Below are positions 13,681-26,402 of a DNA stretch of 50,864 bases, piece after piece. The notes under the pieces were generated by a model. That model saw only the letters and a program-made list of their open reading frames with translations. It was not told the origin of the DNA and searched no databases. Source of the DNA: Pelargonium tetragonum (Eukaryota; Streptophyta; Magnoliopsida; Geraniales; Geraniaceae); contig JAYMTL010000136.1 in the NCBI GenBank assembly GCA_036897445.1, positions 1 through 50,864 of the forward strand, in the 5' to 3' direction. Positions within the stretch are counted from its first letter, which is position 1. Each line of letters starts with the position of its first letter. The translations under genes and the position numbers were made by a program.

Positions 13681-16120
13681 TAAAGAATAGGAGCCTTTAA
13701 TTCGGTATACTTTCACAATTTCCCTTTATAGGGGTTCTCTTATGGCACCGATAAAGCTTTATTACAACTAAGTAGGAACACAAGCCGAGCCTTTTATCAG
13801 AAGTAAAGGGGGTGTGTCCGGAGATTATTCAACTAACTACAAGAGTTATTAGAAAGTGATACACGTTAGCGAGTTATCGATGCATAAAGGAAAAAAGCTC
13901 CTTTAAATTTGTTTAAGAGGATTTTCCGACATAACAAAAGGGGTTCTTCTTATTTAATTAAATAAGTAGAAATCTCGTATGTTAAAGCAGATGTAATTAA
14001 GAGTACAAATAAAACATGCTCCCTAAACATCCTTGGCTTAAGGGCTTTTAGCAAATGGACTTTTAAACAAGTAGAGCCCCTAGTCTAGGAAATCACTACC
14101 CTAAAATAGAACAAAACCAGGAACTTCCCTTGATTTGGCAGCAGGTTTCTTGAAGAGTCTTGTGAATATCTAGCAACTAAAGGACTGCTCCTTGTACTTC
14201 GAGTTCTAATGTTCTTACTCAAAAAAAAAGTATCCTACGAGAAAGGGTTACAAAAACTAGAGTCTCAGTAGTAGGTGAGAAAAAGAGTTCGGTAGTTAAA
14301 CTAGCAGTAACTCGTTCGTCGAATGCCTTGCCCGGTTGGGTATTTAAGAGAAAGGGGGCTCTTTTCTAGTTACATAAAAGGGATTAAATGCTTTAAGTAA
14401 GTTTAGCGGTTTAAATATAATATAAAAAAGTTGTGAAGTAGTTTCCTATAAAAGCTTTCAGGAATTCAGCCCTTTAGAATAAAGTATGCCTTGTTTAACA
14501 ACCCCTTATAGCGACCTTGGCATAGAGAGACCCCTACACTATACAACAAAATTTCTTTCTAAAGTGGATCCCTTTCTAGTTCCTAGATTTTTTTGTCAAC
14601 TAAGCCTATCCAAGCAAGGGAATCCCCTTAAAATGAAAAAGCGCGGGACTCTCGTTTGGTCCATTTTTAGTTGTAATTAAAAACACCAGATCTAAATTCC
14701 GTATTAAATTAAGATATCGCTCCCCTTGTTTGGGAACACAAGACTTATACTTTTCAGTCAGAGGGCGTCCCGCTTTTATTGATTTATATTATAAAATAGA
14801 AAACTTGTGCTGACAAGCCAATAAAAAAAATTCTTATTAACACCCAGTTGGAGGTCCCTCAGCTTTCTTCGGTACCCTGTATATAACTGAATGCACTATG
14901 CTTATTTTACTAAGGTTTTCAAGACTTTCTTTTTGTCTGCTAAAAGACACACCGTGCTCTTCCTATTCAAGGCCTAACTAAGGAGTTCCTTTTCAAGCTT
15001 TCTACTTTTTAATATATTCTTTTTGTTATAACTACACTTTCACAAGAATAAGCCCCATATCCTAGGTATAGGTTAGAAGACATTTATATATTTAGCTCTA
15101 GTCCTCTCCTGTATAAGTATAAGAGGTATAGCTCTATTCCATAAAGTCAGGATAAAACAAGCATATGGGTCTTATAAAATAGGTACTATTATAATTACTT
15201 GTAACATTAACCTCCCTCGTAATACTTAATAAGAGTAATAACTCCTCTTAATAAATAACTCAAGGGTCTCCTTTCGCTAGTTGTAAAAGCAAGCTCAAAG
15301 ATGTTTAGCACAAAACTATTCTCATAGAGATACGGAGTACAGAATTGGGCTAGTAAAAATAGGGAGAAATTTTTCATGGTAATTTAAAAGTAACAGTTGA
15401 GTCTGCAGCGTACTCTTAGGTTATAGAGTCTTAGTATTTTAAAGTGTGGTAACCCGCGGTTAAGGGTTATCTGGTAGCCCTGCATTTGTCGTAGCGGATT
15501 GGAATAAAAAGTCAAAAGGACCCTATAATATACTATACCAAAGTCAGTAATACTAGGATTTTGCTCTTCTTAAAATTTTTTTAGATACCTGCTATACTAA
15601 AAAATATCCCGAGAACGCCTTATTGTATCGCTCTACCAATAAGTTACAAGTTCAAGGCTATTTTTTAAATAGCAAAGGAATTTCTTATTTCTTTTCTAAA
15701 TCTAAAACCGGGGTTACTCCCAAGTTCCCTTTTGTTTTGACTCATTACAGGATATTAAAAGGGCATATCTGGTGTAAACCAAAAGGTATACGCCCCAAGA
15801 AGAGTTATAGTTATAACCCTAAGGCCCCACTAAAAAAAAGGGTCTCTTGCTTTGCCTAAATAGCAGACAGTTAAAGTTATCCGCTCTTTGTATCCTCTTG
15901 ATAGTACTGATATTAGAGAAGCTAATTCTTCATTTTGAAAGTATTCCCTTTGTTTCAAAGAGCTTCCGTTAATTTCTTAAGTAAAGGCCTAACTTAAGAG
16001 ATACCGTAAATAACTAAAAAAGCCCCCCTAGATTTTATAAGAGACATCATAGATACACTTAGTCTGAACAAACAGGTACAGTATGAGTTGTTTCATATTC
16101 TATATTTGTTGTTTTTGCTT

Positions 16121-16141
16121 TACTTGGTTCAAAACCAAGTA
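16121..16141. repeat. Hairpin, 9-bp stem with 3-nt loop
   Basis: TACTTGGTT (16121-16129) pairs perfectly with AACCAAGTA (16133-16141) around a CAA loop. There is no T-run after it on either strand and no neighbouring gene. Confidence 0.4.
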
Positions 16142-18959
16142 TATCCTAGAATTTCAGTATTAATGGATTCCACTGCAGATCGAAGATACTTTATGGGTAG
16201 TTATTCCTTATGGGCTTATTGACAGGCTGTGTTTCTGATTGGAGGTTGGTTTGCACTTTAGGCTGTCTCAGGAAGTTTCCATAAGTATATATTGCCTCAC
16301 TCCAAAATGAAATATTCTCTTCTAAGGGGCGCCTCGTCAAGAATAAGATAGTATAAAGAACCTCCGTACTCATTCCTCAAGGCTTTCTTTTTGTGACTAA
16401 TTTCTTTATATTTAAAGGGAGTACATACCTATAATATAAATATTGCAATACTGCTAAAGGGGCCTCTTTCTTCTCTAAAAATGAAAGATTTTTGAAAACT
16501 TTTTATAAGCTTGAACTTGGGCAGCTACTTCCTTAGGATCCCCAAGAGTTTTTATTACCGACTTAGCGAATCCCTAACCGCATCCGTTGAGTCAAAAACC
16601 AGTACCAAAAATCTAGCAATTCGTAATTTAACAAGGAACCTGGGGTATCCTAAGAGAGCATAAAAGAATTTCCCCATAGCACAAGTTCTTACGGCAGAAT
16701 TTTCTTTAGTTTTTCAAACTTTTGTAAGTTTTGTTCACAAGACTTCCACTACTGCACTTCGGCAAAACCTCTGCCCAAAAGAGGGGGTTCTTAGGTCTTT
16801 AAAAAACTTTCATTACTATGCATAATTTAGGAAAATTTCTAATGTATTGGTTTTAGTCTTTGACATCTGTAAAAAAGGGAATCCTCACTTCCATCATATC
16901 ATAAAGGATTAAATCGTAATTAACTGATGGGTGTAATTGCCTAAAAGCCGAGGCACTCATTTCTAAAATGGGATATATAATTCAAGGTAAATACAAAAAA
17001 AGGAATTGAATTTACTTAGAATAGGGAAAAGAAAATCGAAAGAGGGTAATTAAAAAAGCATTCTTATACGCATAAGCTATACCATATACCCTATTTTATT
17101 TAGCTTGTTGTCTCGCAATAAAAAAAGTTTTCCTTTTATTAAGGGCCATCTACTTACTTGCTTTCTTTAGAACTAGAGCCTTCTTATAACCTGTACTTGG
17201 ATTTTATCCGAAACGGGAACCCTAGAAACACGGTAACAAGCAAACTCTTAACTGGATCAGGAAAAATAAGAATCTCCTTTGCTCTTTAACATCTATGAAT
17301 TTAGGAAGTATCTTATAGGTAAAAACCCAAAACAAGGAATCAACTTACTTTATCGCTCGAATACCCTTAACCAGAATACAGGAATACAAGAATGCGTAGG
17401 TTCTCAAAAGAATTTTATGGTACTTCTAAAGTGGGTGTTCCTAGCTTATAAAACAGAATGCGTCTGTGTCTATAGAAAGAAATCCAAGATATATCAAATA
17501 AAAATTTAGAGGCTGGCGTTTATATAAGCAGCCCCGTTAAATAATAATATAATACTGCATTTTAGCCTTTTAGAAGGAAACTGTTTTGAATATTAATCTA
17601 TATTAAGTTTAAGTAAGGAGCCCGGTATACTTGTCTAAGACTACTTTTGTTATGCAAGATTACGCCACCCAACCAGAGCCTTTTACTCTTTATGACACGC
17701 CAAGGGTAAGGTCTTGTAGATAATCCAAGGTATAAACTTTTGAGGCTATAGATTCCAATAACTAAAAAGGATCCGCGGGATTGCTTTTACACTAAAATGA
17801 GTATCTACTCCCTGTTTACCCTAAACCTGAGTTTTAATAACTTGAATTCTATAGAGGTGCGCTTTTAGACCCATTTTCAAAGCTAGTTTTTGCCCTATAC
17901 CTTATAGTAAGAGGTTCCTAACAAAACTTTTTTTTCTTGGCTATTAAGTTTTATAATGTTAAGTTAAATAAGAGCAAAATACAAAACTTTTCTATATTCC
18001 TTGTAAGGATTTCTTCTATTTAATAAAAAGAGTTCTTCCTTATTCTGGGGAGCACCTGGAGGGATTTAGGAGTGTTTATGAGTATACTTTTTTACTATAC
18101 TACCCGGAATTGGATAATTCTAAAACCTTTGAAAAAACAGACGTTAAAATAAAAATACGAGGTATTGTAAATAAACGGGCAATAAATGACATTCTAGAGA
18201 ATAACTTAAACCTTTTTTATATTTAACTACGTTACCTTTTTCTAAGCCTTTTTGGAAACTTTTCCCTTAAAAAAGAATGGGTTCTTTAACATTACTAGAG
18301 CTATCTATTGGATATACACAGGTGCTGGAGAAACCAATTTTAAAGACAAGAACTCCGGGATAAATAGGATCGGAAATTAAGATAAAAGAGCAAATATAAG
18401 GTCTGCTTTCCCCTTTTTAGGATTCCCGATTTAGAGAGGATTCGAGAGTTTAGCCCTTTTCAAATTAATAAGTATACTCGGGGAGGGGTTGTATAATATC
18501 TAACAATTGTACTGTGTTTTCGGATATTGACATACAAGCCTTCTAAATTGAATAAAGTAAATTAAAGGATCCCGCTTAAGCATAAATATCTAAGCCGTGC
18601 TTTATTATCGATTTGCTAACTTTTTAGTTAATTTACTAGGACTTTCTAAGCTACTTTTACGAGAAAGTGAACCCGCTCGTGTTAAAAAAAAATAATAAGT
18701 AAAAACTACCCGCCTCCAAAGAATAAGGTAGCCAACCTTTTTCCCTCTGTTTCAGGAATAGTAAGCTTATACGCGGATTCCAAAGAAGAGAATGAACTGT
18801 AAAGGCGATTCTAACCAACGTCATAAGATCAAAAGAACCCGCGCTCTACCAGATGTAAACTTCCTCGAAATAGGATACTAAATAGAAATAGAAGTCTGGT
18901 ATCAATATTTTCTTATATATTACCTACTTATCTTTATTGGGAGTTTGAAAAAGGAAAAG

Positions 18960-18980
18960 AATTACCTTATATAGGTAATT
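18960..18980. repeat. Hairpin, 8-bp stem followed by T-run
   Basis: AATTACCT (18960-18967) pairs with AGGTAATT (18973-18980) around a TATAT loop. The tract is A-rich before the stem and T-rich after it, a shape like a weak intrinsic terminator. No gene precedes it. Confidence 0.3.
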
Positions 18981-19499
18981 TTCTCACTTTTTTACATAAG
19001 TAAATAAAAGTCTCCCGGTTAGGTTTATATGTTATCTACATAGGAACCCCATGCTAAAGAAAAGGTCTTGTAATATATTTCCAAAAACTTTCTATCTCAA
19101 TATTCGATACTCAATATTTGAATATTTACGAATGACTAGAGTCTGATTTATAAAAGAGTAGCCCTAAATAATTGGAGCAGAGAAATTTATTAAGAAACTT
19201 GCGATAGAGTAACTAAACTGGCACGATTAAGCTCCTTATTTAGGAATACCTGAGGAATTTAGCATAATACTTGAAAAGAAGAAACCCTTTATAAACGAAG
19301 TAAGAAGATAAGTTTATTAAAATAGGGGACCCAAAAAGTCTCCTTTGTGCAGTAGCTGTATAATAAGTACCATAAGAAATTTTGGGATTCTCTAACTCTG
19401 AACTGATTTTAGTTAGCAGCTTTAAGAAGTCGGTCGATTCAAGGTCGTCCCTTTTCTCTGTTAAAGTAATCCAGGGTTATCCAGATATGCTTGCTACTA

Positions 19500-20010
19500 A
19501 ACTTCGTAACAAAGAATTTTTACCTAGATCATAGATTCACAATCGCCAAACAGTAAAAAAGAGCATAAACCCTTTTGCCGATGTAAAATTGAAAGGTCGT
19601 AAACTACTGTTACCCAAGATTTTTCTAGCGTTTAGTTTCAGAGTCTATTTGTATAGGCAATTCTATACTTAAATGAGTGAGTTAATACTGGAATATTTAA
19701 TAAGAAGTTTTAAAAGTAGAATCCAGCAAGATAGACTAAACAGAGCCCCAAGTATCCCCCTGAGGTAGGCTTTTCGTGGGCGGTTTTGATCGAATTTTTA
19801 TGGAATAAGCGAGAGTTCCTTGCGTATCGAGTATTATGTCCTTGCATGCGTAAACTTGGGGAGGATCCATTTCAACTGCTAGCTTTGTCTGTGTGCTCTG
19901 TCGTAAAGGGGTATACTTATGAGTTTGAGTTATGCACTTACGGGATCTAAAGAATAAAGGGTTTCCTTTAAAAGTAAGAGAATCCCGAGCATTCACAAAA
20001 ACCCTGGAAA
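19500..20010 (-). pseudogene. Coding-like stretch, 86-codon frame, unknown
   Basis: On the - strand a frame runs from a GTG at 19996 to a stop at 19736 (86 codons). Its translation is balanced in charge and includes KLAVEMDPPQVYACKDIIL and a Pro/Lys-rich end. After the stop the same frame continues towards 19500 with further protein-like text and about eight interruptions. I recognise no domain, signal peptide or membrane segment. Isolated 86-codon frames are expected by chance in this DNA, so the call rests mainly on residue composition and is weak. Confidence 0.2.
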
Positions 20011-20979
20011 CTCAAAAAATCTTCCTATAGGCACTATTCCTAAATCACTGAGCTTTAACTCGGGTGTCTTAGAGGGCTCTTGCTAAACAGAGGAGTCCCT
20101 AAAACAAGGGTGCAGTTTTGGCTTTAAATTCAAAAAAGAAGAAAAAAGTCTAAACTTTTACTAAGCTTAGGGAATTCACTTACAAGCCTTTACTCTATAC
20201 AATATAGATACTTGAAAGTAGTTAAAGGAGATAAGCTTACTAAGTTTTATCCAGGGTAAAGGGTTTACTCGCAAGGAATTTAGTAGTCCAGGCTGTTGCG
20301 TTATTAATTGAGGGAAGCTTGGCTTAATAGTAAACACTTCCTTAGAGTCGGGGTAGTTTCTCTTAAAAAGAGGAGATCGTAGGTCTTACTTAAGGGAAAG
20401 GTTACTATTTAATTAATAGCTCGGATAAAGCCTTTCATTTTCGTCCGCTTAGCTTAGGAGTCTTGTTTAACTTAATTTAGGACACTTAAGCAGGAGCTAT
20501 TTACTGTGATTTACTAAGGGGGGACTCAGGAGGGGCTTGTTACTCCTAAGAATTTATATACTAAGTGCTTGCTAGCTTAAGAAAAATGGGTTCTATTTTC
20601 TAGATGTTACTAAAAGAATAGGGTAATAGTACTTATTTATGAGTTTTCTGTAATTACCGAACTAAAATTTGGGGAAATGCGGTAAGGGTAGGCTCTATTA
20701 AGGGAAAGCTATTACTAAAATTATTGAGAAGAGGGATGCGCTTCCTGGGCATATTCCTAAATAACTTAAAAATTCCATTTTACTAATAATAGGGAAACCC
20801 GCTAGCTTTTACCAAGAATCGAGTTACTATACTAAGAGACTTGTTAGGTAAATATAGAAATATACTAGGAAAATTGCAAACAGATATGATAGAGAATCAC
20901 CCTTGTATAAAATCCACTTTAATCTTTCTCTGTCACTCCATTCTATTAGCAAGATAGTAAAAGAAAGTATAGAACCTAA

Positions 20980-21576
20980 CCTCTAATCTATAAGAATGGT
21001 AACAAAAATTTCTCTTTGATTGAGCAGGTCAAGCATCGAGAGCTTCCCTTTTTGGTTGTTGGTTCAAGTCCTCTTTTCTTCTTGAATGAGAGCCTCTTTA
21101 TAGATTCTAGGAAGCGGCAACTCTTTCTATTGGAAGAGAGCTCTTACAAGGAGACACACCCTTTGAATTTCTACCTAAGGATCTGATCCGACCTAAAGTG
21201 GAAAACCGGAACAAGTTTCAATTCCTCAACAGCTCGTCTCAGTTTCAGTTTCTTGCTCCAAGTTCTATCTTCCCCCTTGAACCAATGCTTTCTAGTAGAA
21301 TCCTTTCTGATCTATCTGACTACCATTTCGACTCTCTACCTCTAATAAGCTAAGCGGAACGAGGATTCTAATGAAAAAAAGGAGGAAATTGCCAAATTTA
21401 ATAAGAGTCCTCTTTTTTCATTTATCAGCCTTAAATCTCTTATTTTCTTAGGAAACTTACTCAATTTAGGAGGGTTTTCTTTGGGTTGATATAAACATGT
21501 AAATAAGGATACTATAAAAATGCAGCTCAAAAAGCCTACCCGGGCGTTTCTATTTGGCGCCTTAAGCCTTAAAATT
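20980..21576 (+). pseudogene. Composition island, coding-like in overlapping frames
   Basis: One + frame covers 199 codons here with only about four stops, where about 14 would be expected by chance. A second + frame, 21111-21350, is open for 80 codons and overlaps it. The second frame reads as mixed charged and hydrophobic text (for example GDTPFEFLPKDLIRPKVENR, then a Gln/Phe/Ser-rich end). Between about 21010 and 21340 the DNA also looks different from its surroundings, richer in C and in CA/TG steps with fewer TA steps, somewhat like plant organelle sequence. I cannot name the protein. It may be a decayed insert of foreign or organelle coding DNA. Two overlapping open frames also fit a locally stop-poor composition. 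Confidence 0.3.
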
Positions 21577-22629
21577 TGACGGTGCTGGCTTGTGTAAAGA
21601 GCACAGAATTTTAGTTAGACTGGCTGAGACAATGAGATACATGGAAGATGCTAATATGTCTTTGAAGTGAGGAGCTCTAGTCAGATATATGTTTGGTCTT
21701 TCCTCCCTCAGAAGTCCTTTAGTAGTCTTTAGAAATAGTTCTTTGTGGAGTTGCCTTCTTATATAGTATAGTAGAAGAAGAAGTTACTTTACTTAAAAAA
21801 TACAAACTCAGAAGGATGTATATGTAAGCACAAGTTTAAAACTTAAAATGTCCCTACTCTCGTTGTTATAGAAAAAGGCCTTAGAATTGCTTTTGAATAA
21901 GTAAATTTATCAAAGTATGCTTTTTAGATAAAAGTTGGCGTTAACGAATTACCGACCGAAAGGAACTAAGGTTTTAAACTGTAGGAAGACTCCAAAAAGG
22001 AGCCTGGGTTATACTTTGCAGAGCAGAATCTTACTCTTTACTAAAGTGCATAGGAAACCCACCCAATTAGAATTCTAGAGAATTAGAAGCTTCTTTTTAA
22101 TATACAGGATCGCAAAACCAGGGGGATACTTCATATTGATAGAGTCCTTCTATTAACGAACGGAAGCTTGTAGAAATAGGTTAGATAAAGCCTGGGTTCT
22201 CTTACATACAGAATCATGTCCCGTTTTAGGGGCTTTACAAGTGTATCACAATATGAATGAGTATTATAAAATCCTTGTGTAGTTGGAACTCAATTCCATT
22301 ACTTTGCTTGGGTAGCGGCCCTTTTTAATAAAGTTACTCGAGGTTCTTCTTAAGTTAGATTACATACCACGTATACTGTAAAACTGGAACTTGCTCGATG
22401 AATATGAAAAACGAAGAAGTTTTGCCTAATTTCGTAATTAAAATTAACTGACAAAAGAGTGCGCTATAGGAAAGCTGCTCAAAAGAGATACCCTAAATAA
22501 AGATATTATTAAAGGCTGTGAGTAATAATATCTTCATGACCTTCGTAAGATTATCCCTGGTTCACTCTAATCCAGATTTTAATCTAACTTTCTCCCCTGG
22601 TAGATACATAGAAGAACCCCTACTGATTG

Positions 22630-22647
22630 AAACGGGGATCCCCGTTT
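22630..22647. repeat. Perfect 18-bp palindrome
   Basis: AAACGGGGATCCCCGTTT is perfectly self-complementary and GC-rich in its centre, which is uncommon in DNA this AT-rich. It lies about 70 bp upstream of a Lys-rich frame at 22718. It could be a protein-binding site or the base of a hairpin. Confidence 0.6.
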
Positions 22648-22717
22648 ATTTGGACGGCATAAGTACCCCTTAGCACTGGTGTATCTCTAGATTTAGATAA
22701 CTCAAGACAAGCTCTTT

Positions 22718-22954
22718 TTGGTTCTCCTGAAAAACCGGATTAAATCTAAACAGGTAGTACAGGAGCTATCAAGACTCACAAAGCTAGTAGGGCTCGTAAG
22801 AATTAAGAATATAACTCAGAGGAAGGGCGTAGTTATAATAGCTCAGAAGCAAGTTATAGGTATTAAGAAAGTTTCAACTAATGGAGAAAAAAGAAACCCG
22901 AGTCTAGGTTTTGCAGAAGAGAAAAAGACTTTCAAAAGCAATTCGGGGAATTGA
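22718..22954 (+). CDS. Lys-rich 78-codon frame, possible decayed unit
   Basis: A TTG start at 22718 opens a frame of 78 codons whose translation is strongly basic, with repeated Lys/Arg and Val/Ile (for example TQRKGVVIIAQKQVIGIKKV). The coding strand is purine-rich. Near its end it reads SLGF followed by a charged run, and the DNA there (GAGTCTAGGTTTTG) resembles 35789-35805 and 38342-38357. This suggests the frame belongs to the same repeat family as the 35.6-39.0 kb cluster. No known basic protein family was recognised. The same bases read Ser/Glu-rich in another frame, so the true frame, if any, is uncertain. Confidence 0.25.
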   Translation: MVLLKNRIKSKQVVQELSRLTKLVGLVRIKNITQRKGVVIIAQKQVIGIKKVSTNGEKRNPSLGFAEEKKTFKSNSGN

Positions 22955-22999
22955 GCTACTCAACAGAGGAGTCCCTTCTTTGGTATTTTAAGGTGAAGT

Positions 23000-25900
23000 G
23001 TTTTTACAATTTATGTTGTGCAGTACATAACAGAATAGGATGTTACAAGTTGGGCCTTAGAAAGTTAACGAAGAGCAAGTCTCTAGAAAGATTAAGTCTT
23101 AAGGGTTTTAACTATACTTAACTAAAAGTGCCCTGGGTAGGGATCTAAAAGCAGTACCTAGTAAAAGAAAAGGAGTACTCGAAAGAAATTCTATAACTTG
23201 AAAAATTTTGAAGTTAAGGAATTTAGCCTAAACCGAGTTATTGATAAAAACAGGAAATGAGAAGTATAGTAGCTTATAGGAACCAGAGTCAAATCAGTTA
23301 ACCCTTTTTCCAAGTAGTAGGACTGTAAATAAGAGAGGCTCCTTATTCTAGTTTTTTTATTCCTTAACATCTTTAACCAAAATACAAAAAAAGGGAATGC
23401 ATAGGTTCTAACCCCTGTAAAACTTCTCTTCTCATTCCTCTGGTATTTAATTAATAGGTAAAATCTAGAGCTTTTAAATAAAAACTTACTGAATCCGAAT
23501 TCTAACCATTAGGACAGCTTCTTGATATATTCATTTTCTCAATTCATAACATAATATACTACATTTCGAAATTTACCCGACCGGAACCTAAAAATCAAAC
23601 CCTTGCAAAGCTATCCTAAAAAGTGTTCCGTAATACTTCCTTAATCCTACTTATTATTCAGGAACTTTCCTAAATTGATAAACAGATATATCGATCGGAT
23701 AAAATCTCCTAAGGCTTGCAAAACAAATAGAATCAGTCCCTCTCTCCTTTACCTGTCAATACTGATAGAGCTTCAATCCCTGATTAAGAGAGTCCTTGCA
23801 AGAACCAAAATTCTTAAAGGAGACACCTAAGAAGAGGAACTAAATTGTAACAGAATATGTATTGTAGCTTAGTCGTCTTCTTGGTAAAGCTAGTATACTT
23901 CTGTGTAATCAAGAGATTGTAGGGACTATTGTAAACTCTAATTAAGTAAGTGTATTTACAGCTAAAGGATAAGAGAGAGACTGAAATACCTGTTTAGTAG
24001 TTTAGAGTTAAATAATAGCCTGAGCCTAGGTCTAAAGAAAGGTAGAGATTCTATTGTTCGAGAGTCTATTCCAGAGTTGTGTTGAGATTCCATTTTATAG
24101 AATAGAAATTTTCTAGACTAGATAGTTTAGGTATGTAAAGGTAAAGGAGAAGTCCTAGGAAATTTGTTTAGGAATCTCTTGTCTTAGTATTGCTAATGGA
24201 TAAGACTTTCCTTTTCTGACTTGTAAAGAGGAACCCGTTTTGAGTGAATTTCTTTTAATAAGGGAACATTCCAAGCTTTGTGGGTAATGTCCTTGTAAGC
24301 AAATCTTGGTTATTATGATGGAATAGTTTCCTAGTGCTTTCCCAGGTCAAACTTATGAATTTACAAACCTGTGGGGACATTTAGGTACTTTTCTGGGTGT
24401 ACTAATTCTAATCAAAAATCCTTTGTTTGCAGTAACTTTATTGAGTTACTTCCACATCTGAACTAGAAATATCCTCTGCTTGTAAGCTCTTTAGTAATGC
24501 AGGCTAACAGGAATGTATTCTTGTAGCTCTCAGAGGATAAAGGAGTGTAAAAATCTTGTTCTATTGACGGTAAACTAATTGAATTCCGCTAAAGGAATAA
24601 GAACATATGTCATTGCAGTAACAACTAATCCCTCTGGATCTTACTCTTTGGAAGCACTAGATCTTGGAAGTTGTTGACTTATAGATATAGAATTTCTTGA
24701 TAGATAGTTTGAGCTCCACTAAAACTCCTCAGTTCCTCAGGTAGACGTCTGCCAAGTGGTGCTAAAGGAACATAATACATATTCTATTTCATGAGTATTA
24801 TAAAACACAACTTATTTTTATCCAAGTTGGAGCAGGATTGGAAGGCTATTGTTTTTAGAATTTCCTCTTCATTTTTATGAAATTAATAGTCTATTTATTT
24901 TGCCGGTTCATTATAAATGGAGTTACTTATTAGATAAAAAAAAGTTGACATAAACCTAAACTCCCCTAGTTTTGGAATGCTTTGCCAACCTTATTTAAGA
25001 ATTCTTTTACTTACAAATCTAATGGCCGGTCATAGTTTAGTTAAGTTTTTGGACTCGAGGATATATCCTTAAATAAGAGCGTTACTTTTAGGATCTACTT
25101 CTCTCATCCATACTTTATGTCAGAGTCTATCAGGCAATAAGGATTGCCCACCCTTAGAAGGATTCCTTTTCTAAAGTTTTTGGCAAAATATGTTGTTAAA
25201 AATTTAATCAAATAGAAATCACTAGGTTTACTTCAGTTTTATTTAGATTGTACGAGGCCGCTTGTTTACATTCATGTTTATTCCGTAAGATTTCCCGATA
25301 AATGTAATGAGTTTTAGTCATGATCCTGAGAACGAGTATTTTGATAATGATCCAATTAGTTTGCCTGTTTTTACCAATTTAGAATTACAAAATTAACCTT
25401 GTATATACTTTTCTTTTTATATAATAGAGTCCCTTTTTTAATCTTTTTAAATCGTGCTTGAGTCTGCCTTTTCCAAGGATAAAAAAGTAAAGAATTGTAG
25501 AGAGAAGCAATCCTAAAGTTTAGGTTTTTATTTTATAAGATAAAAGTTGAATGTGAAAAATAGAAAACTCACTTTTCTAAATTTCGGGATTTCGCGCAAG
25601 TTTCTTAGTTAGTAACTTTCTTTATCCGGTTTTTAACTGGATGCCCTACCCCCGTAAAGTCTCCGGCAGAGCAAGGAAGAACGGAGGACTACTGTTTCCT
25701 TTAAAGAAGGAGAGTCTAGTGTCTTTGTTGTTTGAGTTGAGTGCATGAGTAGCTCCTTTGGATAGGAAAGATTTTACCCTATTTGAATCTGAAGTTTAGC
25801 TAGTTTTTCTTGTTTTGCTTCTAAAGGCCCTGAAGATTCCAAGCTTTAGAGGTGCCTTTTATTTCAGTACACGGATGGACCCTACGCTTTAGCTTTTTTT

Positions 25901-26395
25901 AATTAAGCTGGTGCCTCCTTAATTTATCATTGAGCATATTAACGGATTTTTTAGGAAATATTACAAAAGTAGGGAAAACTTAAGTTTCTTTTTGAAAAGG
26001 GCTCCTTAGTTATGAAGCTATTGAATCTATTAAGTATGTACCTCGGGTATTAAAGATTGTAGGAGTGTTTTAAAAGGAAGGAGATTTCATTATCTTTATT
26101 AGTACGTTATTTCAAGTCTTTATAACAGCCAGACCCCTTTGTTAGGTTCAATTTTGAATTGAAGAGATGCCAGTAAAACCCAGGTTTCAAATAGAATACT
26201 ATATTAGTTACAATCTACAATATTTAGATAATACCATGCTACTATAATAATACTAAAATATAGGAATTAAATGGAGCTTAGTCTATACTCTTATTAATGA
26301 AAACTCTAATTCCTAGTTACTAACTGGCCACTAACTTGTTCTTTATGATATGCATTTTCAAGGGAATAATAATAATAATATTGAGAGGACAAAGT
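23000..26395. other. Unrecognised stretch; TG-rich texture near 24.2-24.8 kb
   Basis: No gene was recognised. Between about 24200 and 24800 the + strand looks richer in TG and GT steps than the flanks, and one - strand frame gives protein-like text with many stops, near the chance rate. A faint likeness to the end of a Ty1/copia RNase H domain was considered and rejected. An inverted pentamer (CTAACCATTAG) at about 23505 looks like a tRNA D-arm but has no tRNA around it. Confidence 0.45.
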
Positions 26396-26402
26396 AGATA
26401 AA

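Larger units (their letters stand above)
13690..19490. other. Unrecognised AT-rich stretch
   Basis: No gene or mobile element was recognised. Open frames (14486-14680, 15623-15859 and 17279-17509 on +, 16191-16373 on -) are 60-78 codons, isolated, and without ribosome-binding context or known motifs. Two clean hairpins are listed separately (16121-16141, 18960-18980). Confidence 0.55.

Noticed and set aside
21008-21075. Possible long-variable-arm tRNA ending in GGTTCAAGTCC
   Set aside because: A 4-bp anticodon-like stem can be drawn, but the T-stem and acceptor do not pair.
23490-23525. tRNA D-arm-like text on the - strand (CTAATGGTTAG)
   Set aside because: It is only a small palindrome with no anticodon or T-arm downstream.
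24240-24790. Faint likeness on the - strand to the end of a Ty1/copia RNase H domain
   Set aside because: Only a few residues match, spacing is off, and stops are near the chance rate. The evidence is not enough to call an element or its limits.
26369-26384. AAT trinucleotide run
   Set aside because: About five copies only, and ordinary in AT-rich DNA.
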